A stretch of 64,000 bases of DNA, from contig NZ_CP023564.1 in assembly GCF_002407065.1 (NCBI RefSeq), positions 930,001-994,000 on the forward strand, given 5' to 3'. Numbering within the stretch: the stretch's first letter is position 1; each line of letters opens with the position of its first letter. This document shows, piece by piece, positions 8,465 to 16,797 of the stretch. The notes under the pieces are model-generated. The model saw only the letters and a program-made list of their open reading frames with translations. It had not been told where the DNA came from and ran no database searches. This DNA is from Brachybacterium ginsengisoli (GTDB lineage: Bacteria > Actinomycetota > Actinomycetes > Actinomycetales > Dermabacteraceae). Position numbers and translations under genes: made by a program.

Positions 8465-9784
8465 TCAGGCGGCGAGCGACTCGTCGACGGCGGCCTCGAT
8501 GATGTCGAGGCCCTTCTCGAGGAGCTCCTCGGGGATGGTGAGGGCGGGCAGCAGCTTGACGACCTCGTCGGAGGGGCCGGAGGTCTCCACCAGCAGGCCC
8601 TCCTCGAAGGAGCGCGCGGCGATCGCGCCGGCGATCTCGCCGGTGGGCATCTGCAGGCCGCGGGCGAGGCCTCGGCCCTTGACGATCAGCTCGTGCTCGG
8701 GGTGCTTCGCCGCGATGCGGTTGAAGCGGCTCTCCACATAGGCGCCCTTGGCGATGGTCGCCTTCTCGAACTCGTCATCGCCCCAGAACAGCTCGATGGC
8801 CTTGGTGGCGGTGGCGAAGGCCGGGCCGAAGCCGCGGAAGGTGCCGTTGTGCTCGCCGGGCTCCCAGATGTCCAGCTCGGGCTTGATGAGGGTGAGCGCG
8901 AGCGGGTGGCCGTAGCCGCTGATCGACTTCGAGAGGGTGACCATGTCCGGCTCGATGCCGGCCTCCTCGAAGCTGAAGAAGCCACCGGTGCGGCCGCAGC
9001 CCATCTGGATGTCGTCGACGATCAGCAGGATCTCGTGCTTCTTGCAGAGGTCCGCGAGGCCGCGCAGCCACTCGGCGCGGGCCGCGTTGATGCCGCCCTC
9101 GCCCTGGACCGTCTCGACGATCACGGCCGCGGGCTTGTTCAGGCCGGAGCCGCCGTCGATGAGCATGTGCTCGAGGTACATGAAGTCCGGGACGATCTGG
9201 CCGAAGTAGTCGTCGAAGGGCATCGGCGTGGAGTGCACCAGCGGGATGCCGGCGCCGCCGCGCTTCATCGAGTTGCCGGTGACGGAGAGGGCGCCGAGCG
9301 TCATGCCGTGGAAGCCGTTGGTGAAGCTCACGACGGACTCGCGACCGGTCACCTTGCGGGCCAGCTTCAGCGCGGCCTCGACCGCGTTGGTGCCGCCGGG
9401 GCCGGGGAAGGCGACCTTGTAGTCCAGGCCGCGGGGGCTCAGGATCTTCGCGTCGAAGGTCTGCAGGAACTCGCGGCGCACGTCGGTGAACATGTCCAGG
9501 CCGTGCACCACGCGGTCCTCGAGGTAGTGGTCGATGACGACCTTCTTGAGCTCGGGGTGGTTGTGGCCGTAGTTCAGGGTGCCGGCGCCGGCGAAGAAGT
9601 CGATGTACTCGCGGCCGTCCTCGGCGGTCAGGACGGAGCCCTTGGCGTGGGTGAACACGGTGGGCCAGCCGCGGGAGTAGCTGCGCACGCCCGACTCCAG
9701 CTCGGTCGGGTCGACGGTGGAGGCGCTGACCTGATCGGTCAGCTCGGGCTTCTCGGTGGTCTCGGTCTGTGCGGTCATGGTCAT
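8465..9784 (-). CDS. ectB: L-2,4-diaminobutyrate transaminase (ectoine pathway)
   Basis: The 439-residue PLP enzyme of aminotransferase class III transfers the amino group of glutamate to aspartate semialdehyde, the first committed step of ectoine synthesis. Visible features are FFAGAGTLNYGHNHP, FPGPGGTNAVEAALKLARK, SFTNGFHGMTLGALS, LIVDDIQMGCGRTGGFFSFE (PLP-binding Asp) and MVTLSKSISG (Schiff-base Lys). I chose the ATG at 9784 because CAGGAG lies 5 nt before it; an in-frame ATG at 9778 is the alternative. It lies between ectA (94 nt) and ectC (107 nt) in one operon. Confidence 0.97.
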   Translation of the reverse strand: MTMTAQTETTEKPELTDQVSASTVDPTELESGVRSYSRGWPTVFTHAKGSVLTAEDGREYIDFFAGAGTLNYGHNHPELKKVVIDHYLEDRVVHGLDMFTDVRREFLQTFDAKILSPRGLDYKVAFPGPGGTNAVEAALKLARKVTGRESVVSFTNGFHGMTLGALSVTGNSMKRGGAGIPLVHSTPMPFDDYFGQIVPDFMYLEHMLIDGGSGLNKPAAVIVETVQGEGGINAARAEWLRGLADLCKKHEILLIVDDIQMGCGRTGGFFSFEEAGIEPDMVTLSKSISGYGHPLALTLIKPELDIWEPGEHNGTFRGFGPAFATATKAIELFWGDDEFEKATIAKGAYVESRFNRIAAKHPEHELIVKGRGLARGLQMPTGEIAGAIAARSFEEGLLVETSGPSDEVVKLLPALTIPEELLEKGLDIIEAAVDESLAA

Positions 9785-9878
9785 GACATCTCCTGAGGGG
9801 TCGATCGATGGTCTGGGGGGGGCGTCCGGGCGCGACGGGGCGCCCGGGCCGATGGGCTCCGGGGGCGGAGGAAGCGGG

Positions 9879-10430
9879 TCAGCGACCGCGCTGCAGGCCG
9901 GTGATCCGGTGGAGCAGCTCGGCGCCGTGGCCGTCGTCGGGGAAGTGGTGCTCCTCGAGGAGGTCGGCGACCTCCTCGTCGGCGCCGTGGCGCTCGGCGA
10001 AGGAGGCGAACAGTCGCTGGGAGGCGGCGTTGTCCGCCGTGATGGTGGTCTCCAGCGTCGTGATCTCGGGCAGCTCGGCGAGCAGATCGTCGAGGAGTCT
10101 CCCGGCGACCTTCTTCCCCCGCTGGGAGGCATCCACCGCGATCTGCCAGATGAACAGGGTCTCCGGCGCGGTGGGGCGCAGGTATCCGAGCACGAAGCCG
10201 ACTCCCTGCCCGTCGCCCACGGCGAGGCGCGAGGTGGCCGCGAAGTCGCGGGCCATCAGCAGGTAGGCGTACGAGGTGTTCAGATCGAGCGTGCCGCTGT
10301 CGCGGGCGATCCGCCACATGGCGGCGCCGTCCTCCATCGCAGGAGGGCGGATGTCCAGGTCGGAGCCTGCTCCGGTGGCCTGGTCAGGGGTGGACGGGTG
10401 GTCTGCGCTGTGCGTCATCAACGGGCCCAT
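9879..10430 (-). CDS. ectA: L-2,4-diaminobutyrate N-acetyltransferase
   Basis: This GNAT-fold enzyme of about 180 residues acetylates diaminobutyrate with acetyl-CoA, the second step of ectoine synthesis. Diagnostic segments are DIRPPAMEDGAAMWRIA, LDLNTSYAYLLMARDF, FVLGYLRPTAPETLFIWQ (substrate-binding region), DASQRGKKVAGRLL (acetyl-CoA loop) and TTITADNAASQRLF. The start is uncertain: ATG 10430 (MGPLMTHS) or ATG 10418 (MTHS) both give family-like length, and neither has a strong ribosome-binding site; the frame is open further upstream. It is the first gene of the ect operon, about 120 nt downstream of the paired box at 10524-10559. Confidence 0.93.
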   Translation of the reverse strand: MGPLMTHSADHPSTPDQATGAGSDLDIRPPAMEDGAAMWRIARDSGTLDLNTSYAYLLMARDFAATSRLAVGDGQGVGFVLGYLRPTAPETLFIWQIAVDASQRGKKVAGRLLDDLLAELPEITTLETTITADNAASQRLFASFAERHGADEEVADLLEEHHFPDDGHGAELLHRITGLQRGR

Positions 10431-10523
10431 ATCGCCGTCCACGGTATCGAGAGCGGCGACGCTTGTGGAGCCCGGGGGGCGGGCCGAGGGGGTGTTCCAC
10501 GGAGTGTCGTGACGGAACTGTGA

Positions 10524-10559
10524 CTGTCGGGCATCTGAGAAACGGATTGTCGGACAGCC
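10524..10559. promoter_or_regulatory. Candidate paired operator upstream of ectA, shared with opuA
   Basis: TTGTCGGACAG (10547-10557), with the palindromic core TGTC-G-GACA, and a weaker copy CTGTCGGGCAT (10524-10534) lie 23 bp apart. The 17-mer CGGATTGTCGGACAGCC (10543-10559) recurs exactly, in reverse orientation, at 43300-43316 upstream of the glycine-betaine transporter operon. The rest of the 329-nt gap (10431-10759) shows only a hairpin in front of the symporter gene (CGCTCCGC/GCGGAGCG near 10712-10740). Confidence 0.5.
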
Positions 10560-10759
10560 CCGGATCATTCGTGCCGACCTGCGGTGATGTTCACTGCGGG
10601 GTGCTGGATACCTGTCGGTCGAATCGCCGCATGTGGTGTGCGTCACGAGACCGCGATGCGGGACACGCCCTCGCGCGCGCGAGGAGCAAGGGTCCCCGGG
10701 GGCCGTGAGGAGCGCTCCGCCCGAGGGGCACGCGGAGCGTTCCCGATACGGTCGAGGCC

Positions 10760-12268
10760 ATGAACCCCCTCGAAAAACTGAACGAGTTCCTCGGACATGC
10801 CGAGGGCTGGCTCTGGACCTGGGCAGGGATGCCCGTGGTCCTGGTGCTCGGCCTGTACTTCACGATCCGCACCGGCGCGGTGCAGCTGCGGATGATCCCG
10901 GCGATGCTCGGCGCGATCACCCAGAAGCCGCAGCGCGAGGAGGTGACCGGGGGCGAGGGCGCCTCCCAGCGCACCAAGTCGCTCAGTGCCTTCCAGGCGT
11001 TCTCGATCTCGGCGGCGGCCCGCGTGGGCACCGGCAACGTCTCCGGCGTGGCCGGTGCGATCTTCCTCGGCGGCCCCGGCGCGGTGCTGTGGATGTGGAT
11101 CATGTGCATCGTGGCCGGAGCGGCGAGCTTCATCGAGTCGACCTTGGCCCAGCTGTGGAAGACCCGCGCCGAGGACACCTACAAGGGCGGCCCGGCCTTC
11201 TACATCCACCGCGGCCTCGGCAGCCGCGGATTCGGTGCGTTCTTCGCGATCCTGTTCATCTTCTGCTTCGCCTTCGCGTTCACCTCGCTGCAGGCCAACA
11301 CCATCGTCGACGCCGTCACCGGCGCCGTCGCCCTGTACGCCGATCCCGAAGGCCTGCCCTGGCTGCCGGTGGTGCTGGGCATCGTGCTGGCGGCGCTGAC
11401 CGCGGGGATCGTGTTCGGCGGGATGCGCCGCGTGGCAGGCGTGGCCCAGTCGATGGTGCCGATCATGGCGCTGCTGTACCTGATCATCGGCATCGTCATC
11501 GTGGGCATGAACCTCGGCGAGCTGCCGCGCGTGCTCACCCAGATCGTCACCGAGGCGTTCGCGCCGCAGGCCGTGATCGGCGGCGGCATCGGCGCCGCGA
11601 TCGTCAACGGCGTCCAGCGCGGCATGCTCTCCAACGAGGCCGGCATGGGCTCGGTGCCCAACGTCGCCGCCACCGCCTCGGTGAGCCACCCCGTCAAGCA
11701 GGGGCTCGTGCAGACCCTCGGGGTCTACTTCGACACCCTATTGATCTGCTCCATCACCGCGTTCATCGTGCTGGTCTCCTTCCCGGACGTCTCTGCGGGC
11801 GGCGAGGGCCTGGTGATGGTGCAGGAGTCGCTGGCCTCGAACCTCGGCCCCTGGGCCGCGGTGCTGCTGGCCGCGATCATGTTCCTGCTCGCCTTCACCT
11901 CGGTGCTGGGGAACTTCTCCTACGGCGAGGCGAACATGCACTTCCTCACCGCCAAGCGCGGCTGGCACATCGCCTTCGGCGTGGCCGTGGTGGCGCTGGT
12001 GCTGATGGGCTCTGTGATCGCCGTGGACCTTGCCTGGACGATCGCCGGGGTGTCCATGGTGTTCATCGCCCTGATCAACCTCGTGGTCATCGCGCTGCTC
12101 ACCCCCACCGCCCTGAAGCTGCTGCGGCACTACAACGCCCAGCGCGCCCAGGGCCTGGACCCGATCTTCCTCGCCTCCGATCTGCCGGAGATCAAGAACG
12201 TCGAGGTGTGGGAGGACGAGGACGTGGCCGACTACCAGCGCGAACGGGAGCTCGCCGCGCAGAGCTGA
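10760..12268 (+). CDS. Alanine/glycine:cation symporter (AGCS family)
   Basis: The 502-residue integral membrane protein is a sodium- or proton-coupled amino-acid symporter of the AGCS (AlsT/DagA) family. It shows the family marks SISAAARVGTGNVSGVAGAI near residue 80, the glycine-rich GGGIGAAIVNGVQRG, NEAGMGSVPNVAATA and about ten hydrophobic helices. Typical substrates are alanine, glycine or glutamine; the specificity here cannot be read from sequence. It is divergent from the ect operon across a 329-nt gap that contains the candidate shared operator, so joint regulation is possible. It is followed by an acyltransferase gene 75 nt downstream. Confidence 0.92.
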   Translation: MNPLEKLNEFLGHAEGWLWTWAGMPVVLVLGLYFTIRTGAVQLRMIPAMLGAITQKPQREEVTGGEGASQRTKSLSAFQAFSISAAARVGTGNVSGVAGAIFLGGPGAVLWMWIMCIVAGAASFIESTLAQLWKTRAEDTYKGGPAFYIHRGLGSRGFGAFFAILFIFCFAFAFTSLQANTIVDAVTGAVALYADPEGLPWLPVVLGIVLAALTAGIVFGGMRRVAGVAQSMVPIMALLYLIIGIVIVGMNLGELPRVLTQIVTEAFAPQAVIGGGIGAAIVNGVQRGMLSNEAGMGSVPNVAATASVSHPVKQGLVQTLGVYFDTLLICSITAFIVLVSFPDVSAGGEGLVMVQESLASNLGPWAAVLLAAIMFLLAFTSVLGNFSYGEANMHFLTAKRGWHIAFGVAVVALVLMGSVIAVDLAWTIAGVSMVFIALINLVVIALLTPTALKLLRHYNAQRAQGLDPIFLASDLPEIKNVEVWEDEDVADYQRERELAAQS

Positions 12269-12343
12269 CGCTCACCGGATCTGCACACCGAGGTCGCTCG
12301 GTGTTCATCGAGGCGGTGGTTCGGTCTCCTACGCTCCCGGGCG

Positions 12344-13390
12344 ATGAGATCGACCCCGCCACCTCCGCCCTTCGCCCCGACCGAGCGCCAGCACTGGATG
12401 GACCTGGTGCGCGGCGGGGCGATCCTGCTGGTGATCGCGCATCATCTGCGCATCCTCCAGCAGATCTGGGACGGCGGCACGCCCTGGGTGATGCTGGAGC
12501 TCTCCGAGGGGTTCGCGCCCTTCCGGATGCCCACGCTGCTGTTCGCCTCCGGGCTGCTGCTGGCGCGGTCCCTGCGGAAGCCGGCCGGGCAGTTCCTGCG
12601 GGGCAAGGTGCGGGGGCTGCTGTGGCCATGGCTGCTGTGGTCGGCCGTGATGCTGGCGATCCTGGGGTGGGGCAACGCCACGAACCCGCTGTGGTGGGTG
12701 AACGGGATGTACACCTGGTTCCTCATGGCGCTGTTCCTCTACTACCTCGCCGGGCTGATCACGCGGCGCCTCCACCCCGGCTGGCTCGCGCTGGCGAGCA
12801 TCGTGGGCTGGGCGGCGATGCCGCTGCTGGGCATCGAGTACGACATGACCGGGCCGCGACCGGACAAGTTCGTCTACTACGCGGTGTTCTTCTTCGCCGG
12901 CGCCGCCCTGCACCGGACCCTCGCCGAGCGGCGGATCCCCTGGGTGATGCTCGCCCCGGCCCTGGCGATCGCCGCCGCGTGGGGGCTGCGCGCCGCCCAC
13001 CAGGACCGCGAGCCCGTCACCCCGGTGATCGCCCAGGTGGTGGTGCTGATCGCGGTGATCGCCGCGGTGGGGGTGGCCCAGCGACTCCCACGCCTGCGTG
13101 CGCTGCGGCCCCTGGAGTGGCTGGGGCGGAACTCGATCGTGCCCTACCTCGTGCACCTGCCGGTGCTCGAGCTGCTCATGCGCCACCTCGACCTCCCGCC
13201 GAGCGCGGGGAGCGCCGTGCTGTGCTTCGCCGTGACGCTCGGCGTGTGTGCACTCGCGATCTGGCTGCGGCCGGTGACCGGGTTCCTCTACGCGTTCCCG
13301 TCGTCGCGCCGGCGGCCGACGGACGTGGAGATGCCGCAGCCGGTCCCGGGCTCTGAACGGCCGTCCGAGCGGGAGCCGGTGCGCCGGTAG
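12344..13390 (+). CDS. Acyltransferase family 3 membrane protein
   Basis: The 348-residue protein has about ten membrane segments and the acyltransferase-3 N-terminal motif MDLVRGGAILLVIAHHLRI, in which RG and HH correspond to the conserved Arg and His. Other family-like parts are MYTWFLMALFLYYLAGL and WLGRNSIVPYLVHLPVLEL near the C-terminus. Members O-acylate sugars, lipids or peptidoglycan at the membrane. The acceptor is unknown. The start at ATG 12344 has only a weak ribosome-binding site. It ends 26 nt before tRNA-Lys, with an intervening hairpin CGCGCCCGCT/AGCGGGCGCG (13397-13417) that may terminate it. Confidence 0.88.
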   Translation: MRSTPPPPPFAPTERQHWMDLVRGGAILLVIAHHLRILQQIWDGGTPWVMLELSEGFAPFRMPTLLFASGLLLARSLRKPAGQFLRGKVRGLLWPWLLWSAVMLAILGWGNATNPLWWVNGMYTWFLMALFLYYLAGLITRRLHPGWLALASIVGWAAMPLLGIEYDMTGPRPDKFVYYAVFFFAGAALHRTLAERRIPWVMLAPALAIAAAWGLRAAHQDREPVTPVIAQVVVLIAVIAAVGVAQRLPRLRALRPLEWLGRNSIVPYLVHLPVLELLMRHLDLPPSAGSAVLCFAVTLGVCALAIWLRPVTGFLYAFPSSRRRPTDVEMPQPVPGSERPSEREPVRR

Positions 13391-13416
13391 GATGGACGCG
13401 CCCGCTCAGCGGGCGC

Positions 13417-13488
13417 GGGCCTGTAGCTCAGTGGTAGAGCATCGGACTTTTAATCCGCGGGTCGTGGGTTCGATACCCACCGGGCCCA
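13417..13488 (+). tRNA. tRNA-Lys (anticodon TTT)
   Basis: A full cloverleaf can be folded: acceptor GGGCCTG with CGGGCCC and discriminator A73, D-arm GCTC/GAGC, anticodon loop CTTTTAA (TTT at 13449-13451), 5-nt variable loop and T-arm GTGGG/CCCAC. CCA is not encoded. The top pair of the anticodon stem is a T.C mismatch. The 3' half is partly duplicated at 17697-17742, marking it as an insertion site. Confidence 0.97.
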
Positions 13489-13489
13489 C
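13444..13489. repeat. attL-like repeat: 3' part of tRNA-Lys
   Basis: This 46-nt segment from the anticodon stem to the base after the discriminator matches 17697-17742 at 42 of 46 positions, in direct orientation. It is the copy that keeps the tRNA functional. Confidence 0.75.
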
Positions 13490-13683
13490 TGGTCAGAGCC
13501 ACTTCTAGCCCTCTTTAGCCCTTCGCCCTTAGTGCTTTGACAGCAACGGAACCGCGACTGAGTTTCGGGTCGGGTGTTTGGGGGCCTGAGGCGCAATGCC
13601 CGCGTCTTCGTCGTTCGTGGGTCACCACGTCGACCAGTCGGCCCGTAACGGGCCACCGGCTACGAGTCATTCTCTCGAACCCG

Positions 13684-14592
13684 TCACTCCAAGTGTTCTT
13701 CAAGCCACTCGGCAGCGAGGTTTCCTGCGGACGACTGTTCCTCGACGCTTCGGGTGTTCAACTCGAGCAGTCCTTCGGGGGTGAGTTCGGCGCTGATGTC
13801 ATTGATGATCTCGGCGGCCTGGTCGTCGATCTTCTCGCTCGCGAGAGGAACTACGTGCGAGGAGAGGAGTAGGCCCTTGGGGTCCTCGAGCTGTACGAGG
13901 TCTTCGTCGCTGAGCGATGGGGAGCCGGTGTAGAGGACGGCGAGGTCGATGTCCCCGTCGGTGAGGGCCTTGACGGTGAGTGGGCCGCCGCCGTCCTCGA
14001 CGGGAGTGAAGTCCACGCTCACTCCGTAGACCTCGGAGAGTCCTCGGGGGCCGATCGGTCGCTCGGCTCCTTCGGAGTTTCCGCCGAGGGTGAGCGCATG
14101 CGGGACGTCAGCGAGGTCTGCGACCGAGGTGACACCATACTTCTCGGAGAAGTCCTTAGACACGACATAGGCGTCTTGATCCGTGGCGGGGGAGGCGTCG
14201 AGGATTCGCAGGTCGGAGGGCGCGGCGTCGACCAGGGCGGGGTAGACATCCTCTTCGCGTCGATCCTGGGTGTCGGGGCTCCAGTACTGCAGGAGTGGGC
14301 CGGTGTACTCGGGGAAGAGGTCGATCGCGCCGGCTTCGATCTCCGGGAGGTAGACCTCGCGTTGACCGATTCGGAACTGGCGTTCGACGGGGTACCCGGC
14401 TTCCTCGAGCGCCTGGGCGTAGATCTCCGCGATGATCTCGTTGGAGTAGTACTCCTGTGAGCCGATCACGATCGCCTCTTCCGAAGCTCCAGCGCCGGAT
14501 AGTGGATCGCTTCCGATCTCGCAGGCAGCGATAGCGAGTGCTGCCGCTGCGGTGGCGGCGATGACGGGCACGTAGCGGGACAGGCGGGGCAT
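13684..14592 (-). CDS. Osmoprotectant/betaine ABC transporter substrate-binding lipoprotein (OpuCC/OsmF-like), orphan
   Basis: The 302-residue lipoprotein has a hydrophobic signal ending in the lipobox LAIAAC. The mature part shows the OpuCC/OsmF/YehZ pattern: IVIGSQEYYSNEIIAEIYAQ, EIEAGAIDLFPEYTGP, GGNSEGAERPIGPRGL, DIDLAVLYTGSPS and a C-terminal LTPEGLLELN. It should bind quaternary-amine osmolytes outside the membrane. No permease or ATPase gene accompanies it, and the opuA-type operon at 39831-43028 has its own unrelated-class binding protein. It is therefore an orphan that may borrow another transporter. GAGGA precedes the ATG. It lies in the island, convergent towards the tRNA. Confidence 0.9.
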   Translation of the reverse strand: MPRLSRYVPVIAATAAAALAIAACEIGSDPLSGAGASEEAIVIGSQEYYSNEIIAEIYAQALEEAGYPVERQFRIGQREVYLPEIEAGAIDLFPEYTGPLLQYWSPDTQDRREEDVYPALVDAAPSDLRILDASPATDQDAYVVSKDFSEKYGVTSVADLADVPHALTLGGNSEGAERPIGPRGLSEVYGVSVDFTPVEDGGGPLTVKALTDGDIDLAVLYTGSPSLSDEDLVQLEDPKGLLLSSHVVPLASEKIDDQAAEIINDISAELTPEGLLELNTRSVEEQSSAGNLAAEWLEEHLE

Positions 14593-14666
14593 GAGTTTCC
14601 TCGGAGTTCAGCGGTGACGGCTGGTTCACCACGGGCGCAGAGCGGCCAGAGGTGTGGGGGACGTAG

Positions 14667-15262
14667 TCAGGAACGGAGCGCAGTGATGACCGAGTCGGTG
14701 TCGGCGATGGTCGCGATGTTCTGCAAAGCGAAGTTCAGTTCCGCGTGCTGCCACCCCGCGCTCAGGGCCGAGGTGGCGTCGGCGACGGCGGTGACGTCGT
14801 ATCCGTGGTCTGCGGGATCGCGGATGCCGTGCTCAACTGCCATGTTCGACTACGCGCCGACGACGACCAGGTCCGTCACCGCGAGGTCACGGAGCATGTG
14901 GTCGATCCCCGTGCCGTTGAAGATGCTCATCCGGTTGCGGTCCAGCACGATCTCGCCGTCGAGCGGGGCGAGCTCATCGACGATCTCTGCGCCCCAGGTG
15001 CCAAGCTTGAAGGACTCGGGGCCGAGCATTCGGAAGATCGGGTCGTTGCTGCCGCCGACCTCACCGGGGTAGACGACGATCCGGTGGAAGAACACCGGAG
15101 TGCTCGTGGCGCGCGTGGTCTCCACGATGTTCAGCACGTTCGGAATCACGTGCTGGCTGGCGGCGTGGTCGGCGGCACCGGTGGACGCGAACGCCCCTTC
15201 CGGGTGCACGGTGTCGTTCTGCATGTCGATGACGATGACGGCGGTCTTACGGCTTCACGCAT
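14667..15262 (-). pseudogene. Isochorismatase-like cysteine hydrolase, interrupted by a nonsense codon
   Basis: Translation from the region near 15254 gives KTAVIVIDMQNDTVHPEGAF and continues to TDLVVVGA, then a TAG at 14850-14852. The same frame carries on with SNMAVEHGIRDPADHGYDV and ends at TGA 14667-14669. The join VVGA-(stop)-SNMAVE falls where isochorismatase-like hydrolases have their active-site loop, and a single base change would restore a sense codon. The start is also damaged: the nearest upstream ATG/GTG are out of frame and TGA (15255-15257) blocks the frame, consistent with an extra base. The short remaining ORF (14850-15224) lacks both ends. It is divergent from the MarR gene. 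Confidence 0.8.
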
Positions 15263-15322
15263 GATGTTCTCCAGTTCCACGACGACAGCTCACCCCTCCA
15301 TGCAGGGCACGACACCACCATA

Positions 15323-15342
15323 GCTTCTCCAGAAGCAGCTTC
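15323..15342. promoter_or_regulatory. Candidate MarR operator (overlapping palindromes)
   Basis: GCTTCT-CC-AGAAGC (15323-15336) overlaps GAAGC-A-GCTTC (15332-15342), directly before the MarR start codons (15348, 15360 or 15363) and facing the divergent isochorismatase pseudogene. The position and symmetry fit autoregulation by the adjacent MarR protein. Confidence 0.55.
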
Positions 15343-15347
15343 CTGAT

Positions 15348-15785
15348 ATGCTTTATCGCATGATGGAAGCCTTCGACGCCCTCGTGCGTACCGAGACCGA
15401 ACTGTGGAACCTGGTGGAGTCCGACCTCCGCGATGCCGGGGCAGCAGGCCTGGGCACCCTCCAGTCCTTGCGCGTGCTCCATAGGCGCGAGGGTCGCGGG
15501 CGGGTTCGCGATCTCTGTGACGAGTTGGCGATCACCACTGGCGCCGCCAGCAAGCTCACCGATCGCCTCGAGGGCGCGGGACTGATCGCGAGGGCCCCCC
15601 ACCCTGAGGACCGGCGCTCCTCCTTGCTCCAGCTGACCCCGGAGGGGGAGGACGTGCGAGTTACGGGCGAGGAACGCGCTCGCGCTCTGATCGGCCAGGT
15701 GATCGAGCCGGAGGATGCCGCCAGCCTCGAAGCGGTTCTCGAGCGGATCCGTACCCGGATCAGCGAAGCGGAGCCTGCGTCATGA
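15348..15785 (+). CDS. MarR family transcriptional regulator
   Basis: The protein is up to 145 residues with a winged helix-turn-helix: GTLQSLRVLHRR, CDELAITTGAASKLTDRLEGAGLI (recognition helix) and the wing RAPHPEDRRSSLLQLTPEG, which carries the conserved DxRxxxxxLT motif. Starts at ATG 15348, 15360 and 15363 are all possible; the later ones would leave more room for the palindromic operator at 15323-15342. Its stop overlaps the next gene (quinone oxidoreductase) or precedes it closely, so both are probably co-transcribed and controlled by this regulator. It lies within the tRNA-Lys island. Confidence 0.9.
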   Translation: MLYRMMEAFDALVRTETELWNLVESDLRDAGAAGLGTLQSLRVLHRREGRGRVRDLCDELAITTGAASKLTDRLEGAGLIARAPHPEDRRSSLLQLTPEGEDVRVTGEERARALIGQVIEPEDAASLEAVLERIRTRISEAEPAS

Positions 15786-15796
15786 GGGGCGATCGC

Positions 15797-16765
15797 ATGA
15801 AGGCCGTCGTCATCGACCAGACGGGCCCACCCGACGTGCTGCACGTGCGTGAGGTCCCTGCGCCCGTGCCGGCGACCGGTGAGGTCCTGATCAGGGTGCA
15901 CGCTTTCGGACTGAACCGCTCCGAGCTGCACTTCCGGCAAGGGCTCGCTGAGAGCGGATCCCTGCCGCGCGTCCCCGGCATCGAGGCAACCGGGACCATC
16001 GTCTCCGCGCCGGGAACAGATCTCACCGAAGGCACCCAGGTGATGACGATGATGGGCGGGATGGGTCGTGCCTTCGACGGTGGCTACGCCGAGTACGTGC
16101 TCGTGCCCGCCCAGCAGGTCATCCCCTTCCACAGCAACCTGCCCTGGGAGCAGCTCGGCGCGGTGCCCGAGATGCTCCAGACCGCGTACGGCTCGCTCAC
16201 CGTCGGTCTCGATGCGCAACCGGGACAGTCCCTGCTGATCCGCGGCGGCACCTCCTCGATCGGACTCGCACTAGCCGTCCTCGCAAAGCGGCAGGGCCTC
16301 ACCGTCCTATCGACCACGCGCCGGCCCGAAGCGCGCCCACAGCTCGAGCAGGCAGGTGTGGACCACGTCCTCATCGATGACGGTGACATCGCCGCCCAAG
16401 TGCGTCGCCTCCAGCCAGAAGGTGTGGATACGGCCGTCGAGCTCGTTGGGGTGAATGCCCTCAAGGACACGCTCCGCGCCGTCAGCATCGGCGGAACAGT
16501 CTGCTTCACCGGCATGCTCTCGGACCAATGGACCATCGACTCGTTCTACCCCATGGACTGGCTACCGAACGGGGTACGCCTGACCGCCTACTCTGGTGAA
16601 GCCGCTGACCTCCCGTCCAATGTTCTCCAATCGTTCCTCGATGACGTCACCACCGGAGACGCCGTCATCCCCCTTGGCAACGTGTACGGCATCGACGACA
16701 TCATCGAGGCGCACCGCGACATGGAAGCCGGCCGCGTCGGCGGCAAGGGCGTCGTACTCCTCTGA
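15797..16765 (+). CDS. Zinc-independent MDR family NADPH:quinone oxidoreductase
   Basis: The 322-residue enzyme belongs to the medium-chain dehydrogenase/reductase superfamily: AFGLNRSELHFRQG, LPRVPGIEATGTIVSAPG in the N-terminal GroES-like domain, then a Rossmann domain with LLIRGGTSSIGLALAVLAKRQG and GGTVCFTGMLS. The structural and catalytic zinc cysteines are missing, as in quinone reductases. I chose ATG 15797 (MKAVV) because GAGGGG lies 7 nt before it. An ATG at 15782 overlapping the MarR stop is possible but lacks such a site. With the MarR gene it looks like an electrophile- or quinone-responsive unit. Confidence 0.85.
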   Translation: MKAVVIDQTGPPDVLHVREVPAPVPATGEVLIRVHAFGLNRSELHFRQGLAESGSLPRVPGIEATGTIVSAPGTDLTEGTQVMTMMGGMGRAFDGGYAEYVLVPAQQVIPFHSNLPWEQLGAVPEMLQTAYGSLTVGLDAQPGQSLLIRGGTSSIGLALAVLAKRQGLTVLSTTRRPEARPQLEQAGVDHVLIDDGDIAAQVRRLQPEGVDTAVELVGVNALKDTLRAVSIGGTVCFTGMLSDQWTIDSFYPMDWLPNGVRLTAYSGEAADLPSNVLQSFLDDVTTGDAVIPLGNVYGIDDIIEAHRDMEAGRVGGKGVVLL

Positions 16766-16797
16766 CCACTGACCACACCCCGCACGAGGGGACTAGC

